Assembly: GCF_004664715.2 (NCBI RefSeq)
Contig: NC_051073.1
Span: forward strand, 60,683,379 to 60,747,378
Source of the DNA: Peromyscus leucopus
Taxonomy: Eukaryota > Chordata > Mammalia > Rodentia > Cricetidae
Direction of reading: 5' to 3'
DNA length: 64,000 nucleotides
The first letter of the stretch is position 1. The number at the start of each line of letters is the position of its first letter. Of this stretch, positions 21,161-32,679 are shown one piece after another. The notes under the pieces are model-generated. The model saw only the letters and a program-made list of their open reading frames with translations. It was not told the origin of the DNA and searched no databases. The position numbers and the translations under genes are program-made.

Positions 21161-22749
21161 AGTACGTGCCTAAGACCCCGCGTCAATCTCCAGCAGCCCA
21201 CCCCTCCAAACAACAGAGCCAAGCTCTGCCCTGAGGCCTGTGCTTGCTCCCCTCTCCCTGAAGGCCAAGATGGAAAGCCCCACTGTGTCATGGGCGGTCA
21301 GTCCAGCCACAGGTCATCGGGAGAGAAGAGCGAGGCCGCCTCGGGAACTGCTCCTGGAAGGAAGGCGGCCTGGCCGGCAGTGTGACTCTGGTCCAGCCCC
21401 AAGGTTGGACCCTGGGTCACCATCAGTGTGGGAGTTCTTGCAGGGCTGAGTCCATGCCACCTTCCCTGCCCTTCCAAGTCACACAGTGTGGGCCATATCT
21501 CCTTCTCAGGACAGAGACCAACAGGTGCCCGCGGGTTGCTATTCTAAGAGCAGTAAAACCACCACTGTGCCTGGCTGCTTTGGAGCTGAAAAAATGAAGC
21601 TCCAGGAAGCAAACCTGGAAAGGTGAGAAACTGCATTTGTGTAATGCCCATTTTTCCTCTTCCAGATTTGCCTCTGTTTCAACATCCAGCACCTTTGCCA
21701 TGTGAGGAGAAACGGCTGTTGGCTGCCAGGGTTCCAGCACTACAGGGAGGGTTTGGTGATGAATCGAGTGGAAACCAAATCATGAAGCAGGACTACCGTG
21801 TCCAAGAATTTCTTCAGATGAAATCTGAATGGAGTGGTTCCCACCACGCCCCCCTCCGCTCCCAACAATGCATAACATGCAATTTTCCACAGGGGGACAC
21901 AAACACGTCATTTGTGATGGTCAGTCAAATAATGCTGGGGCCTAAAGAGATCAAATCTATCCCTGTTTGAACTTAGTGGAGTCTAGAGAAGATTCAGAGT
22001 TACTGTGGCTACAGCATAGCTGAATGGGAAAATGAATTAGCTTGGGCTGTCCTTGAGTCTAGCAAGGTCCTAGGAATCAAGCAGAGGAGCTCCAACCGAG
22101 CAGAACCTGAGAAGAACACTCGTCACAATCAGCAGCAACAAGGCCTCCCGGACAGCCCTGGCAAATGTGCCCTTTCTGTCCTGCCCCGTGCGCTCAGAGT
22201 ACATTGGATTTTCCGTTCACTGAAGCCATCAGTGTTCTATTAGAATAACTGGAAGCCACACTGGAGGGAACACTGTGTCCTATTCTGAGGGTTTTGTACT
22301 CAACAAGAAAATGAGAAATGTAGAAAAAGAATACATTTGTTTTTATTTTGTTTCTTCTAGTCAGCTACCGATCTCTTAAAATGAAGTAAAGCTGCCTGTT
22401 TTGATACAGTGAGCAATGCAAAAATCTTTTTACAATGTTTTTCACAAACCATAATAAAGCAATTCTCAAGAGACAGGAGAATCAAGTCAAGGTAAGGCCT
22501 TCAGTGGTTTTCTGCGTTCTCCTCAGTACTTCTCCTAATACATGGTTGACCTAGCCTCCTCTTTAGTGTTTCAAACCCACACACTGAGAAAGGGTCATCT
22601 TTATTCAATTACTACCAGAGAAAATGCCTTGTGATAGTCAGTGGTCAATAAACACCCAAGTGTCCCCATCAATGAGATTTATAGTAGATATAAAGCAGAC
22701 GTAACTCTGGTTACAGCAGAGCTGACTTTTAGCACATGAATACACTTAC

Positions 22750-22928
22750 GTGGAATGTAGGAGATCATTACCAGAATCAGGAACGCATAGTAGTCGAAGG
22801 AGAAGTTGTACTTGTTAGGTAAGCTGATGGAGTACAGGCCAGCCTGGCGGACAAAGGGCAGAGCCGCGTATATTGTGAGCAATTCTCCCGTCACTCCCAT
22901 TGGGTACAGCACGATGAAAAGTGTGTAC
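22750..22928 (-). CDS. Hacd2: Hacd2 catalytic exon (second from last)
   Basis: The 179-nt exon finishes the split Arg codon, encodes 59 residues starting [17 protein letters not shown] and gives the first base of a Leu codon. It holds the expected catalytic pair: the Tyr in LYPMG and the Glu of GVTGE lie seven residues apart, the spacing of Tyr149/Glu156 in yeast Phs1. Also seen are the conserved [16 protein letters not shown] loop and a following hydrophobic helix ending MISYIP. The minus-strand acceptor is TTTGGTTTCAG|G and the donor is CCAC|GTAAGT. Nothing in the exon is broken, so the dehydratase active site appears intact. Human HACD2, as I recall it, has Ser where this has Thr in GVTGE, a conservative change. 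Confidence 0.96.
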
Positions 22929-23159
22929 CTGAAACCAAACAAAACAACCCTCAGTGTGTGGCTCAAAGCCATGTTTAGAAGCACTGTCAGAGAGCTATTG
23001 TCTCTGCATTTCCTGATCACATGTTTATATTCAGCCTTTACAAGTCAATTTGAAAAGGGCCCATTGTAGGTACATGTTTCTAAATGTTCTAAAGCAAAGT
23101 AAATGTGTTCAGCCAGCCTCAAACCTTGGCTTCTTCAGAACATACATCTTTAGAATAAC

Positions 23160-23235
23160 AAAGGTAGAGTAGGTGTGTTAAACCATAAGGAAGGTAGACT
23201 AGGTGCGTTAAACCAAAACAAAGGTAGAGTAGGGG
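23160..23235. repeat. Short imperfect direct repeat (three units)
   Basis: Three roughly 30-bp units share AAGGTAGA(G/C)TAGG and TTAAACCA. Each encodes a similar peptide block on the minus strand, but there is no sign of coding use. Confidence 0.8.
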
Positions 23236-23548
23236 CATTAAACCATAACCAAGGGCCTTCCCCATGGGGGAGGAGAGAAGGAGATGGAACAGTTATCCAG
23301 GAATGCCTAGAGCACACCAAGCTGCATGTGAACTGAAGAAAACAGCACATTACACAAGCACTTTCTGCTATTTCCCAAATGCCTGTACATGCTACTGTGA
23401 AAACAGAATCCTGACTAATTTTAACACTAAACACTAATAGCTTTGAATTTTACGAATAAATCTAGACAAATACAATTATTGCTGCATGAGAGGTTCATAC
23501 AATTATTTTCACTTTAAAAAGTTTTATCTGTTTTAAAAGAATTCAGAG

Positions 23549-23756
23549 GAGCTGGAGAGATGGCTCAGTGGTTAAGAGGACTTGCTGTTCCTACAGAGGA
23601 CCAGGGTTCAATTCCTCACAGCCTACATGGTAGCTCACAGCTATCCAATTTCAGTTCCAAGAGATCTAAAACCCTCTCTGACTTCTGCAGGCATCAGGCA
23701 TACATGTGGTACACATACAGGCCTGTAGGCAAAACATTCATACACATTAAATAAGA
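23549..23756 (+). mobile_element. B2 SINE
   Basis: Head GAGCTGGAGAGATGGCTCAG, box-B region GGGTTCAATTCC, body and A-rich tail are all present. Confidence 0.9.
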
Positions 23757-23860
23757 ACTCAGAGGGCAGGTACTACTAGCACAGGATGGGTCTACAAACT
23801 ATTAGGAGGCATCAGCATCCCTGTGGATACTGTCAACTTGGTTTAAGAAACCTGTGCCTG

Positions 23861-23993
23861 GCCGGGCTGTGGTGGTGCACGCCTTTAATCCCAGCACTCG
23901 GGAGGCCAGTCTAGTCTATGGGAGCGAGATCCAGGACAGGCACCAAAACTACACTACACAGAGAAACCCTGTCTCAAAAAACCAAACAAAAAA
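23861..23993 (+). mobile_element. B1 SINE with 16-bp target duplication
   Basis: B1 from GCCGGGCTGTGGTGGTGCAC to an A-rich tail. AAGAAACCTGTGCCTG flanks it perfectly (23845-23860 and 23994-24009). About 30 bp between GGGAGGC and the GGCCAGCCTGG region are missing. Confidence 0.95.
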
Positions 23994-24141
23994 AAGAAAC
24001 CTGTGCCTGTTCATGGCTCAAGATTAACCTGCCAAGAAAGAAGCCATATTCTCTGCTGCCAACCTAGATCACTAGGCAGAGTAGTGGGAAAGAACTGTTA
24101 ATAGACCACACAAAAAAATGAACCAATGAATTCTCCAAGAG

Positions 24142-24311
24142 GGGCTGGAGAAATGGCTCAGAGGTTAAGGGCACTGGCTGTTCTTCCAGAGGTCCTGAGT
24201 TCAATTCCCAGCAACCACATGGTGGCTCATACCATTTATGAGATTTGGTGCCCTCTTCTGGCATGCAGGCATACATGCCCAAAACACTAAACATCATAAA
24301 TCAATCTTAAA
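24142..24311 (+). mobile_element. B2 SINE
   Basis: GGGGCTGGAGAAATGGCTCAG head, GAGTTCAATTCCCAGC and tail ATAAATCAATCTT. Confidence 0.9.
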
Positions 24312-24634
24312 AAAAATTCTTCAAGAGTAAAGCCAAGGCTCACCAACAACCTTCCACTGTCAGCTTCCCTTCTTTTTCCTGAATGTGGCTTATTTCAAAA
24401 ACTAACAATAAAAGCGAAAAGGCTCATACACCTGAAATGCTGGAAACTGGATGCTGTTTCCTAACGTAATCACTGAGCTCGCAGACTGTCCAGCAACAGC
24501 TGCTTTCCTTCCAGGAAAGTGAGTCTGGAGCCTTTGCTGTGTCCTCCTCACCCCAGAGTCCTTCATGCACAAAATTACAACTGGATAAACAGATGTGCCA
24601 TCAGCCTTTGCCCAAGTCATGACTGAATTTTGTT

Positions 24635-24737
24635 ACTGAGGCAAGAGTCACATTCTGTGGCCAGAATTTGTGGCAATTCTCCTGCCTCAGCCTCCCAAGT
24701 TCTGTGATTACAAAGGGGTGAACCACTGTGTCTGAAT
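24635..24737 (-). mobile_element. Old B1/proto-B1 relic
   Basis: Antisense CTCCTGCCTCAGCCTCCCAA followed by GTGATTACAAAGGGGTGAA; the gapped left part is poorly conserved. Confidence 0.5.
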
Positions 24738-25183
24738 TCTTAATTGAATGTTACTGGTAAAAAATGATCAAAGCAAAATAAAACTCATAAGCTGAGATAA
24801 CCATGTAATGTTTGTTATTATGTAAAATTGACGTTAAGAATCATCGTTTCTTGATAAAAACAAGTCGAGGAGATGTAGACATGGATCAGAAATCATCATA
24901 ATGGGACAAGTTCATCACCTAAATTGAATAAGGAGAAAAAAAAGATACTAAATCTCTACTAAATAACTTAATTGAAAAGAATTGACTTCAATAAAAATAA
25001 TCTAAGTAAAATATAAAGACTTGAACACTGTTTCTAGAGATCAAAGTCAAGGCTCTTCTGGTGAAATCCCTCTATCTCATCCAATTTTAGTTTGGGGAAG
25101 TTGGAGGCAATATTCAGGCAATAAAAGGCAAATACGGTGATGGATGCTTTCAAAGTTAGTCTTTGCTATATGCACTTCTTTAC

Positions 25184-25305
25184 CTGGCCCATTTGATGAT
25201 GTAAGGCAAATGGTTTAATAGACTGAATGTATAAAAGGAGTAACGGATAATTTCCGTGATTGTCCAGGCAATAACAAACAGAAGGACACTGTCTTCACTC
25301 TGCAC
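25184..25305 (-). CDS. Hacd2: Hacd2 coding exon (third from last)
   Basis: The 122-nt exon encodes 40 codons plus two bases of an Arg codon. The peptide begins [10 protein letters not shown], contains the family-conserved [10 protein letters not shown] and ends [10 protein letters not shown], matching HACD2 (the human protein, as I recall it, has PYLIKW here). It covers a membrane helix and the conserved polar face near the active site. The minus-strand acceptor follows a long pyrimidine tract (TTTTTTCTCTTCCTCCAG) and the donor is CCAG|GTAAAG. Incoming phase 0 matches the upstream exon and outgoing phase 2 matches the next. The intron upstream is 29,358 bp, the largest in the window. Confidence 0.95.
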
Positions 25306-25699
25306 CTGGAGGAAGAGAAAAAAGATGTAAGAGAAACAAAGGAACGTGTGGAAAGAGGCATTTTACAGTGTGCAGTGTCTGCAGGGCTCTCCAGCCATAG
25401 CTACAGGTCTGTTCTCAATGGCTTACAGGGCTTGCCGACCAAAACACAGGCCTCATGACAGTCCTGCAGGGACGGGGAGAGGAGACTCAGCTGATGGACC
25501 AGGAGGAGCTGCTGGGATGGGAACTGGATGGGCTGGATCTCCCAGGAAGAAACAAACACAGCAAGTTCCTTTGCTGCTCTGAAGAGGGAAAGTGAATGAC
25601 ACTGGTAGGAGTCAAAGCAGGTAGGCAGGGGAGGCTCAGAGGACACGCTGGTGGGAAGCTTAGGATCCATCACCAAGAATGTGAATGCAACTGGTGTGA

Positions 25700-27097
25700 C
25701 AGCTGGGAATCTGAGGACATTTCAAGAATGAGAATGTGAGGGTTTAGCGTAGGTGGGTAGGATGAACTCAAGGGAGGAAGAGCTGTAGACCATCCACCGG
25801 GCAGGCATTTATGCTGGGGCACTGATGACTTCTTCCCTGAGCCCAGGCTTACACCCTCTGTGAGGAGAAAAGTTGTCTTGCTGCTCACAGGAGGCAGCTA
25901 GAACCAGACGAGCTTTGACACCGCCTGCCTGTTTTGATGCTGGAAAAAGGATGACCCCATAAAGCGCCTTACATGTTTTATAGGTGCTGTCCCCATGTAG
26001 GGGAACTTACGGCTGTAATGTGAACTGCAGCACCCTTCCATCCCACTCTAGTTGGGTTTATGATTTTTTTTTGGTGAGCATAACATACAGAGACAGTTTC
26101 CTACACCCTATGTGGTTGGTGAGTTGACTGTGAGTTAGAAACCCTACTCAGTAAACTGAGCAGACTACAATGCACTATGTTTTCTCTGCCTCATCCCAAC
26201 ACCAAGGTACAGCATTCCAGCCTTCACTTTTGCATCTTTCCATCTGCAGAGCCAACAGTTTTAGCACTTACATTCTTTCTCAGAAAGTGTACATGGAGCA
26301 ATCCACCTACACGATGAAATAAGTAGTCATTTACATAGCTATTAACTAAATTGCCCTGACAAAGAACTTCATAAATGCATGGTTACTATTCTCTAAAAAT
26401 AATAAGAATTTTATACTGTCAAGAGCAGGAGTACTTTCTGCTTTCCTGGTGCTTTTCTATTAGCCACAGTAAGGCCAGAGTGAAGCACCATCAAAAACCA
26501 TGCTGAGGGCCTTGGTCTGCCCATGCTTTGTGTAAAGCCTACTGATACTAAAATCTAAGTTTATAGGATGTGTTGCTTTTTCACGGATTCTGTAACCCTC
26601 TTTACCTGACACTGACGTATGGTTTTTATTGATTTTATTATTATTTTTCACAGCTATGGCTAAATCCTTGTTTAAAGACCCCCAGTAGGAAGCTCCTCCA
26701 GTGTTTTGTACTCTGTATCTTCTTGAAAGAGTATGTGCTTTAACTCATCTTTTGTTTTCCCAAAGCTCCTGATGCTTTTCCAGGAACAAGCTCCACAACT
26801 ATCTGTGGAGCAAAGGGAGTCAACCTACTCAGCTCACTAGACCCAGCTCCTTCCTTTTTAATACCTAATATTGGTTGTGTCGTGTTAGTGGCCCACACGT
26901 AGGCAGGAAACAAATGAGCAGATGAACCTCAAGCTTCTCACTTTGACCCAGCCAAGCAGGTGGTCTGAAGGAACAGAGAGCTTTTATACAGTCTGTGTTT
27001 GCTTAAGTCTCTTTAAAGGTTGGGATAGGGGGATGGCCATGTTGTACAACTGTAACTGCAGGTTAATAAGTTCATCCCTGATATCAAGAAAGGATTT
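25700..27097. other. Unassigned intronic sequence
   Basis: No recognisable repeat or exon; T-rich in places near 26056. Confidence 0.5.
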
Positions 27098-27310
27098 GGG
27101 GAGCTACAGAGATGGCCTAGAGGTTAAGGGCACTTCCAGAGGTTCAATTCCAAGCACCCACATGTTGGTTCACAACCATTTTTAACTCCAGTTTCAGGGA
27201 ATCCAGTGCCCTCTTCTGTTCTCTGTGGGCACCAGGCACACACATGGTACACAAACATACATGTAGGCAAAACACCTGCACACATAAAATAAAATCAAAA
27301 TTAAAAAAGA
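27098..27310 (+). mobile_element. B2 SINE with an internal deletion
   Basis: GGGGAGCTACAGAGATGGCC head passes directly to CACTTCCAGAGGTTCAATTC, missing the usual CTGGCTGCT stretch. The tail ends in AAAATCAAAATTAAAA. Confidence 0.85.
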
Positions 27311-27416
27311 AGAGATGTCAATAAAGTTAAGAGGTTAAATCTTTCTGATTTTCAAATACTTATTCAATAACATGGAACAAGGGGGAAATGTAATGAATTA
27401 AAATCAACAAGATGAC

Positions 27417-27772
27417 TATGGTAGTTTGAATGTAGTCCCCATAAACTCATAGGAAGTGGCACTATTAGGCTTTGTTGGGGTAGGTGTGGCCTTGTTGGAG
27501 GAAGTGCGTCACTGGGGAGGAGGACTCTGCAGTCTCATGGATGTTCAAGCCAGGCTCAGTGTCTCAGTTCACTTCCTGTTGCCTGTGCATCAAGATGTAG
27601 GACTCTCAACTCCTTCTCCAGCACCATGTCTGCCTGCATGTCACCATGTCCTCCAATGATGATAATAGACCTCTAAACCTCTGAACTGTAAGCCACCCCC
27701 AATTAAATGCTTTCCTTTATAAGAGTTGCTGTGGTCATGGGGTCTCTCTACAGTAATAGAAACCCTAAGACA
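27417..27772 (+). mobile_element. Solo MT-type MaLR LTR, perfect 5-bp duplication
   Basis: Runs from TATGGTAGTTTGAATG to AACCCTAAGACA with MT/MTD landmarks (AGTGGCACTATTAGG, GTGTGGCCTTGTTGGAGG, CCTCTGAACTGTAAGCC). ATGAC flanks both sides (27412-27416, 27773-27777), the 5-bp duplication of ERVL/MaLR integration. It has no internal region, so it is a solo LTR left by recombination. Confidence 0.9.
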
Positions 27773-27780
27773 ATGACCAA

Positions 27781-28272
27781 CAAGACTGGAAATTGGTATC
27801 TGTAACTCATGTCACAACAGTACTAGTCACACAGTCAAAAGGTAGATGAAACCCAAGAGTACATCAATGGATGAATACATCAACAACTGCGTGCATGTAC
27901 GCACACACATAATATGAAATATTACTAAGCCTTAAGAAAATTCTTACAGATGCTACAACATGGATGAATGAACCTTGAAGATTATTTTCAGTTAAATATG
28001 CCACTCACAAAAGGACAAATACTGTATGATTCCACTCACATGAAGTCAGGAGTAGTCAAATTCAGAGAGAAGTTAAGACAGATTTCTAGAGCTGGGCATG
28101 AAAATGGGGAATTACCATTTAACTGGTATAAGTTTCAGTTTGGGAAGTTGAAGAAAATTCTGCAGATGGAAGCAATCATGGGAATGCACTTAAAGTAACT
28201 CAATTGTACACTCAAAAATGATCAAAATGGTAAATGTCATACATATTTCACCAGGATAAAAATAAGTTTAAA
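27781..28272 (+). mobile_element. Ancient L1 3' end
   Basis: L1 words such as ACATCAATGGATGAATAC, ACTGTATGATTCCACTCACA and AGTAGTCAAATTCAGAGAGA place it at the ORF2 end and 3' UTR of an old mammalian L1. It is non-coding now. Confidence 0.75.
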
Positions 28273-28366
28273 AAACTTAATTATGTCAAAATCAACAAAA
28301 AGAAATGTAGTCTTCCACAATTCAACTACAAAGTGACTTCAGTATAGACTGAAGAATATCCTTGGC

Positions 28367-30413
28367 TGTGGTAGTTTGAAAGAAAATGGCTCCCATAGGC
28401 TTATAGAGAATGACACTATTAGGAGGTGTGGCCTTGTTGAAGTAGGTGTGGCCTTACTGGAGGAAGTATGCGTCAGGCTCTTCCTGCTGCCTTTGGATCC
28501 AGATGTAAAACTCCCAGCTACCTCTCCAGCACCATGTCTATCTGCATGCTGCCATGATTCCCACCATGATGAAATGGACTAAGCCTCTGAACTGTAAGTC
28601 AGCCCAAATTAAATGTTTTCTTTATAAGAGTTGCCATGGTCATGGTGTCTCTTCATGGCAATAAAAACTGTAACTCAGAAGCTGGTACTAGGGACTAAGT
28701 TTTTGCTGTGATAGACCTGGTCATGCTTTTGCTCGAAGGAATGTGGACTTTGAATTAGAAAAGCAGTTGAACACTTTAAGTGGGACTTATTGGGCCATCC
28801 TAGCAGGAACATGGAAGACAGTGGTACTGAGGGGCTGTGGGGCCTGACTCAAGAGGTTTCAGAAGAGAAGAATTTTAGTATGTGGCCTAGAGACTGTTCT
28901 TGTGGTATTTGGGTGAAGAATGTGGATGCTTTCTGTCCTTGTCCAAAAACTCTGCCTGAGGCTAAATTGAAGAATTTTTTGGATTAATTTCGTTAGCAGA
29001 GGAAATATCAAAACAGCCTACTATTGACTGTGTGGTTATTAAGTGTTCACTCTTAAGCAGATTTATAATGAAAAGGAGCAAGCTGAGCAAGGAAAATATA
29101 AAACGTACAATCTGAGGAGCTTATAGGGGGGCCTGGAAGGGGAATGGTGCTAGGGCCTGTGTCAAAGGAGAGAAACAGATTAGAGAAAAGCCTGATGTTA
29201 AATGGAATAAAGGGAGTGGTGACCTCAGGGCAAGATCCTACCCAGCTAAGCTTTCAGTCTGTGAAAAACAATTAAAGAAAACTTAGAGTCAGGTGTGGTG
29301 GTATAAGCCCAGCACTTGGAGAGCAGAGGCAGACAGATCTCTGAATTCATGGACAGCCTGGTCTACAGAGCAAGTTTCAGGACAGCCAAGCTTAGGCAGT
29401 GAAGGAAACCATCAAAAACAGAAGGCTGGTAAAGATGTAATTGAACGAGGGGGCCAAGTTCCAGCCCCAGCAAGCAGCAGAACTTGGCAGCTTTGGAACC
29501 ACATGGTTCTGCCTCTAGAGTCAAGAATAGAAGGAAAGGGTTATGGAATCTCCCTCTGTGACTAAGAAAAGCCATTGGAGGCCAGACGTGTGTCAGGAGT
29601 GTCCCTGGATGGAGGCCCAGAGAGGCCAATGTGTGAAGCTGAGAAGCCTTGATTGCCTTGGAGACCCCAAAATGTTGGAGATGCCAGAGCTGTGGGATAC
29701 CTGCCATGGAAAGCTGCTAACAGGGAGTGGAACCAGCCCAAAAGAAAGAAGCGTATTGCAATCAACAAAGCTGAAAGGAGTTGAAGATCTGAAGAGTGCT
29801 TTGATATCAGACCTGGAGATCCAGAATTTGGAGTTTGCCCAGCCGGTTTTGGGTCTTGCTTTTGTCCAGTATTTTTTCACTGTTCTCCTTTTCTACCCTT
29901 TTGGAATGATAATGTATATCCTGTGCCATTATATGCTGGAAGTATGTGACCTGCTTTTTCATTTTGATTTTACAGAGGGTTACAGTTAAGAGATTGCATG
30001 AGTCTCAGTAGAGACTTTGGACTTTTACAGTTGACACTATTATAGACTATGGGGACTTTTAAAGTTGGACTGAATGCATTTCTGCATTATGATATTGCTA
30101 CAAGCCTATGGGGGCCTGGACATGGAATATGGTGGTTTGAAAGAAAATGGCTCCATAGGCTCATAGGAAACGGCACTATTACAAAGTGTGGCCTTGTTGG
30201 AGGAAGTGTGCCTCAGTCTTCCTGCTGCCTTCGGATCCAGATGTAAAACTCTCAGCTCCTTCTCCAGTACCTTCTCCAATACATGTATGCCTGTGTACTA
30301 TCATGCTTCCCATTATGATGACTAATAAGCCTCTGAACTGTAAGCCAGCCACAATTGAAAAAGCTGCTAAGGCACGGTGTCTCTGTATAACAACAGAAAC
30401 CCTAACTAAAACA
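28367..30413 (+). mobile_element. MaLR retrotransposon with both LTRs (MT type)
   Basis: A 5' LTR (28367-28679) and 3' LTR (30128-30413) of MT type bracket about 1.45 kb of MaLR internal sequence. Flanks TTGGC and CTGGC match at 4 of 5 bases, as expected for one insertion. The internal part has the MaLR non-coding arrangement with no pol-like frame. It lies on the plus strand, antisense to Hacd2, and is interrupted by a B1. It is an old, decayed endogenous retrovirus-like element. Confidence 0.85.
29287..29418 (+). mobile_element. B1 SINE nested in the MaLR internal region
   Basis: CAGGTGTGGTGGTATAAGCC through TCAGGACAGCC gives a B1 in plus orientation, slightly shortened after CCCAGCACTTGG. 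Confidence 0.8.
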
Positions 30414-31342
30414 CTGGCGTATGAACCCCAGAGATGGGAGCCAACAGAGCATGAGGGACTGCAAAATACATACTCAGCGTTCAGCCACTTACTATTGCAG
30501 TCCTGTCCCTAAGATTCTGTTCTAAATAGACCAGACCCCAGCTAGGGAGCAGAGTCTGTCAAAAGAATTTGTAAACTAGCTAGCAGAGCTTAGCCTACAA
30601 AAGGAAACAGAGAGCATGAACCTTAGAGCATGTAAAAAGGGCACCAATAATATGAGACTAGTGGATAAAAGCAAAAGGCCTACGATGATGGTCTGAAATT
30701 AAAAAAACAAACAAACAAACAAAAAAAAACTGACATAACACACCAGCTTGGCTAGGAATACCTGCTACCCGCTAAAGCTTCAGGATTCTAGGCCTTGGGC
30801 TTAAATCCAAACTGAGGCCAGGAACAAGGAAGAGTCCTACAGAGGATGGTCGGTGAGTTGAATGGGAGCTGACAAGGGTGTCCTGTGCAGTACCTTGGGA
30901 AGGATTGGTATTACCTTTGTCTGGAAAGTCACTAGACTGGCTAACACAGTGAGACCCAGTCCTGGCAAGAGGGCAGGGGTGGTGGAGGCAGCAGCATGGG
31001 AGAAGAGATCTACTGGTTGCTGGGTGGGTGGGACAGGAATATTTCATTCTCCCTTGATGGAAAGGTCTTCAGCAGACCTTGTCCCATTATTCAGTTTCTC
31101 AGTTCCAGTACAGGTCTGGTCTCAAGGATGTATGGAATTAATGCCTCTTACATTGGATGAAAACTAATTTTGTTTTTGTTTTTTAAACAAAATTATTCCA
31201 ACAAGTAGGGAGTCTCCTATCTATTAGAGGGTAGAGATTCAGAAATGATTAATAGCTTAGAAATTGTTTAAGCTAGTATAGCTTACTTCGGAAGGCATTT
31301 TGAGAAGGAAAAGGACAAGTATTTCAAAGAGTTCAGCTAGGT

Positions 31343-31476
31343 TCTTTGTTTACTTGTTTTGGGACAGTGTCACACTGGCTGGTCTGGGATTAACTAAATA
31401 GCCAGGCTGATTACCAAATTGTCCTCCTGCCTCTACCTAAGTGCTGAGGGCACAGGAATGAGTTATGACTGGCAAC
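31343..31476 (-). mobile_element. Old B1/B4-like SINE
   Basis: Antisense TTTTGGGACAGTGTCACACT, TTGTCCTCCTGCCTCTACC and AAGTGCTGAGGGCACAGGAA. Confidence 0.6.
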
Positions 31477-31579
31477 TCAGCTATTTCAGGTTAAGAACTA
31501 GAGACATACAGCTTTATTAGTTATCAAGAATAAGAGGAGCTCATTGAATGTGGGGAGGTTGAGCTGGGCTTGCACGGAG

Positions 31580-32526
31580 CCTTCACCCCTGTGTTCTAGT
31601 CTCTTTGGTGTAGGAAGATACTCTGCAGGCTGCCAAAAGAGAATCCTGGACATCAATCCAGCCCCCCTTCAACCTACAATCTGTCCTGCCTGAAAAATGT
31701 CCTGGGACAATGGTGGCACGAGAACTTGTGGGAGTGGCCAACCAAAGTCTGACTTCACTTAAGGTTCACACCACGAGAGGGAGCCCATGCTCTGTACTGC
31801 CTGGATGGTCAGGAACTGGAGACTGGATACCCAGAGACCCAGGGTAACCCCAAACTTGACTGGAAAACAAAACAAAATGAAATGATTCCTAATGATATTC
31901 TGCTATATTCATAGATGGTGCCATGTCCAGTCTCACCAGAGAGGATTCCTCCAGCAGCAGATGGAAACAGGTGCAGAGATCCACAACCAGAGAGTATGTG
32001 GAGAGTGTAAATTGGAGGTCTCCATTGGGGAACCCCTCCCAAGACAGGAAGGAAAGATTGTAGGAGTCAGAGGGGATGGAGGACACCAGGAGAACACAAC
32101 CCACTGAATCAACTAAGCAGGGCTCACACAGGCTCACAGGATCTGAGGCAGCAAGCACGCAGCCTGCATGGGTCTGCAGCAGATCCTCTGTGTGTACGTT
32201 ACGGTTGTTAGCTTGGTGTTTCTGTGGGACTCTTAACAGTGGGAGCTGGTGTGCCCAACTCTTTTGTGCTCTTGGGACTCTTTTCCTCCTATTGGGTTGC
32301 CTTGTCCAGCCTTGATATGAGGGCTTTTGCCTTGTCTCATTGTACCTCATTTTGTGTTTGGTTATTGTCTATAGGAGGCCTACTCCTTTATGAGAGGAAA
32401 TGGGGAGGAAATAGATCTGGGGGAGAGGGGTGATGGTGGAGAGCTGGGAGAAGTGGAGGGAGGGAAACTGTGGTCGGGATGTATTGGATGAGAGGAGACT
32501 CTTATTTTCTTTAAAAAAAAAAAAGA
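31580..32526 (+). mobile_element. Rodent L1 (Lx-type) 3' end, 5'-truncated
   Basis: Carries the Lx 3' region: GGACAATGGTGGCACGAGAA, GAACTGGAGACTGGATACCC, GGACTCTTAACAGTGGGAGC, CCTATTGGGTTGCCTTGTCC, then GGAGAGGGGTGATGG and an A-tail at about 32512-32524. Open frames within it on both strands are not genes. Confidence 0.85.
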
Positions 32527-32528
32527 GG

Positions 32529-32640
32529 TTTAAAGCTGAGCAAGAGAGTATAATCCTAGCATTCAGAAGGCTGAGGCAGGAGGATTATGAATTTGAGGTA
32601 TGCCTAAGTTACATAGCAAGATCTTTTTCAGGAAAAAAAG
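32529..32640 (+). mobile_element. Old B1 SINE
   Basis: AGAGAGTATAATCCTAGCAT, AGGCTGAGGCAGGAGGATTA and TTACATAGCAAGATC in B1 order. Confidence 0.6.
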
Positions 32641-32679
32641 GGCGGGGGATAGTATTCAAACATTCGTAGAAGTATCACA

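Larger units (their letters stand above)
18579..22749 (-). other. Hacd2: Hacd2 intron, phase 1 (4.2 kb)
   Basis: Bounded by donor CCAC|GTAAGT at its 22749 end and acceptor CTTCCAG at its 18579 end. It holds a B1 fragment near 19.6 kb, a tetranucleotide repeat, an alternating purine-pyrimidine tract and two B2/B3-like SINEs near 21 kb. The stretches 18.58-19.57, 19.68-20.70 and 21.16-22.75 kb show no repeat or exon I can name. Confidence 0.9.
22929..25183 (-). other. Hacd2: Hacd2 intron, phase 2 (2.3 kb)
   Basis: Donor CCAG|GTAAAG and acceptor TTTGGTTTCAG define it. It contains three SINEs (B2, B1, B2) between 23.55 and 24.31 kb and an old B1 relic at 24.64 kb. Three imperfect copies of a unit containing AAGGTAGA lie at 23160-23235. 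The rest is AT-rich unique DNA. Confidence 0.9.

Noticed and set aside
29543..29989. 148-codon plus-strand frame
   Set aside because: Falls wholly inside the MaLR internal region and resembles no retroviral protein.
27417..30413. Possible active retrovirus
   Set aside because: LTRs are diverged MaLR type and the internal region has no gag or pol-like frame.
31580..32526. Minus-strand frame of 153 codons and plus-strand frames near 32 kb
   Set aside because: All lie within the non-coding tail of a truncated Lx-type L1.
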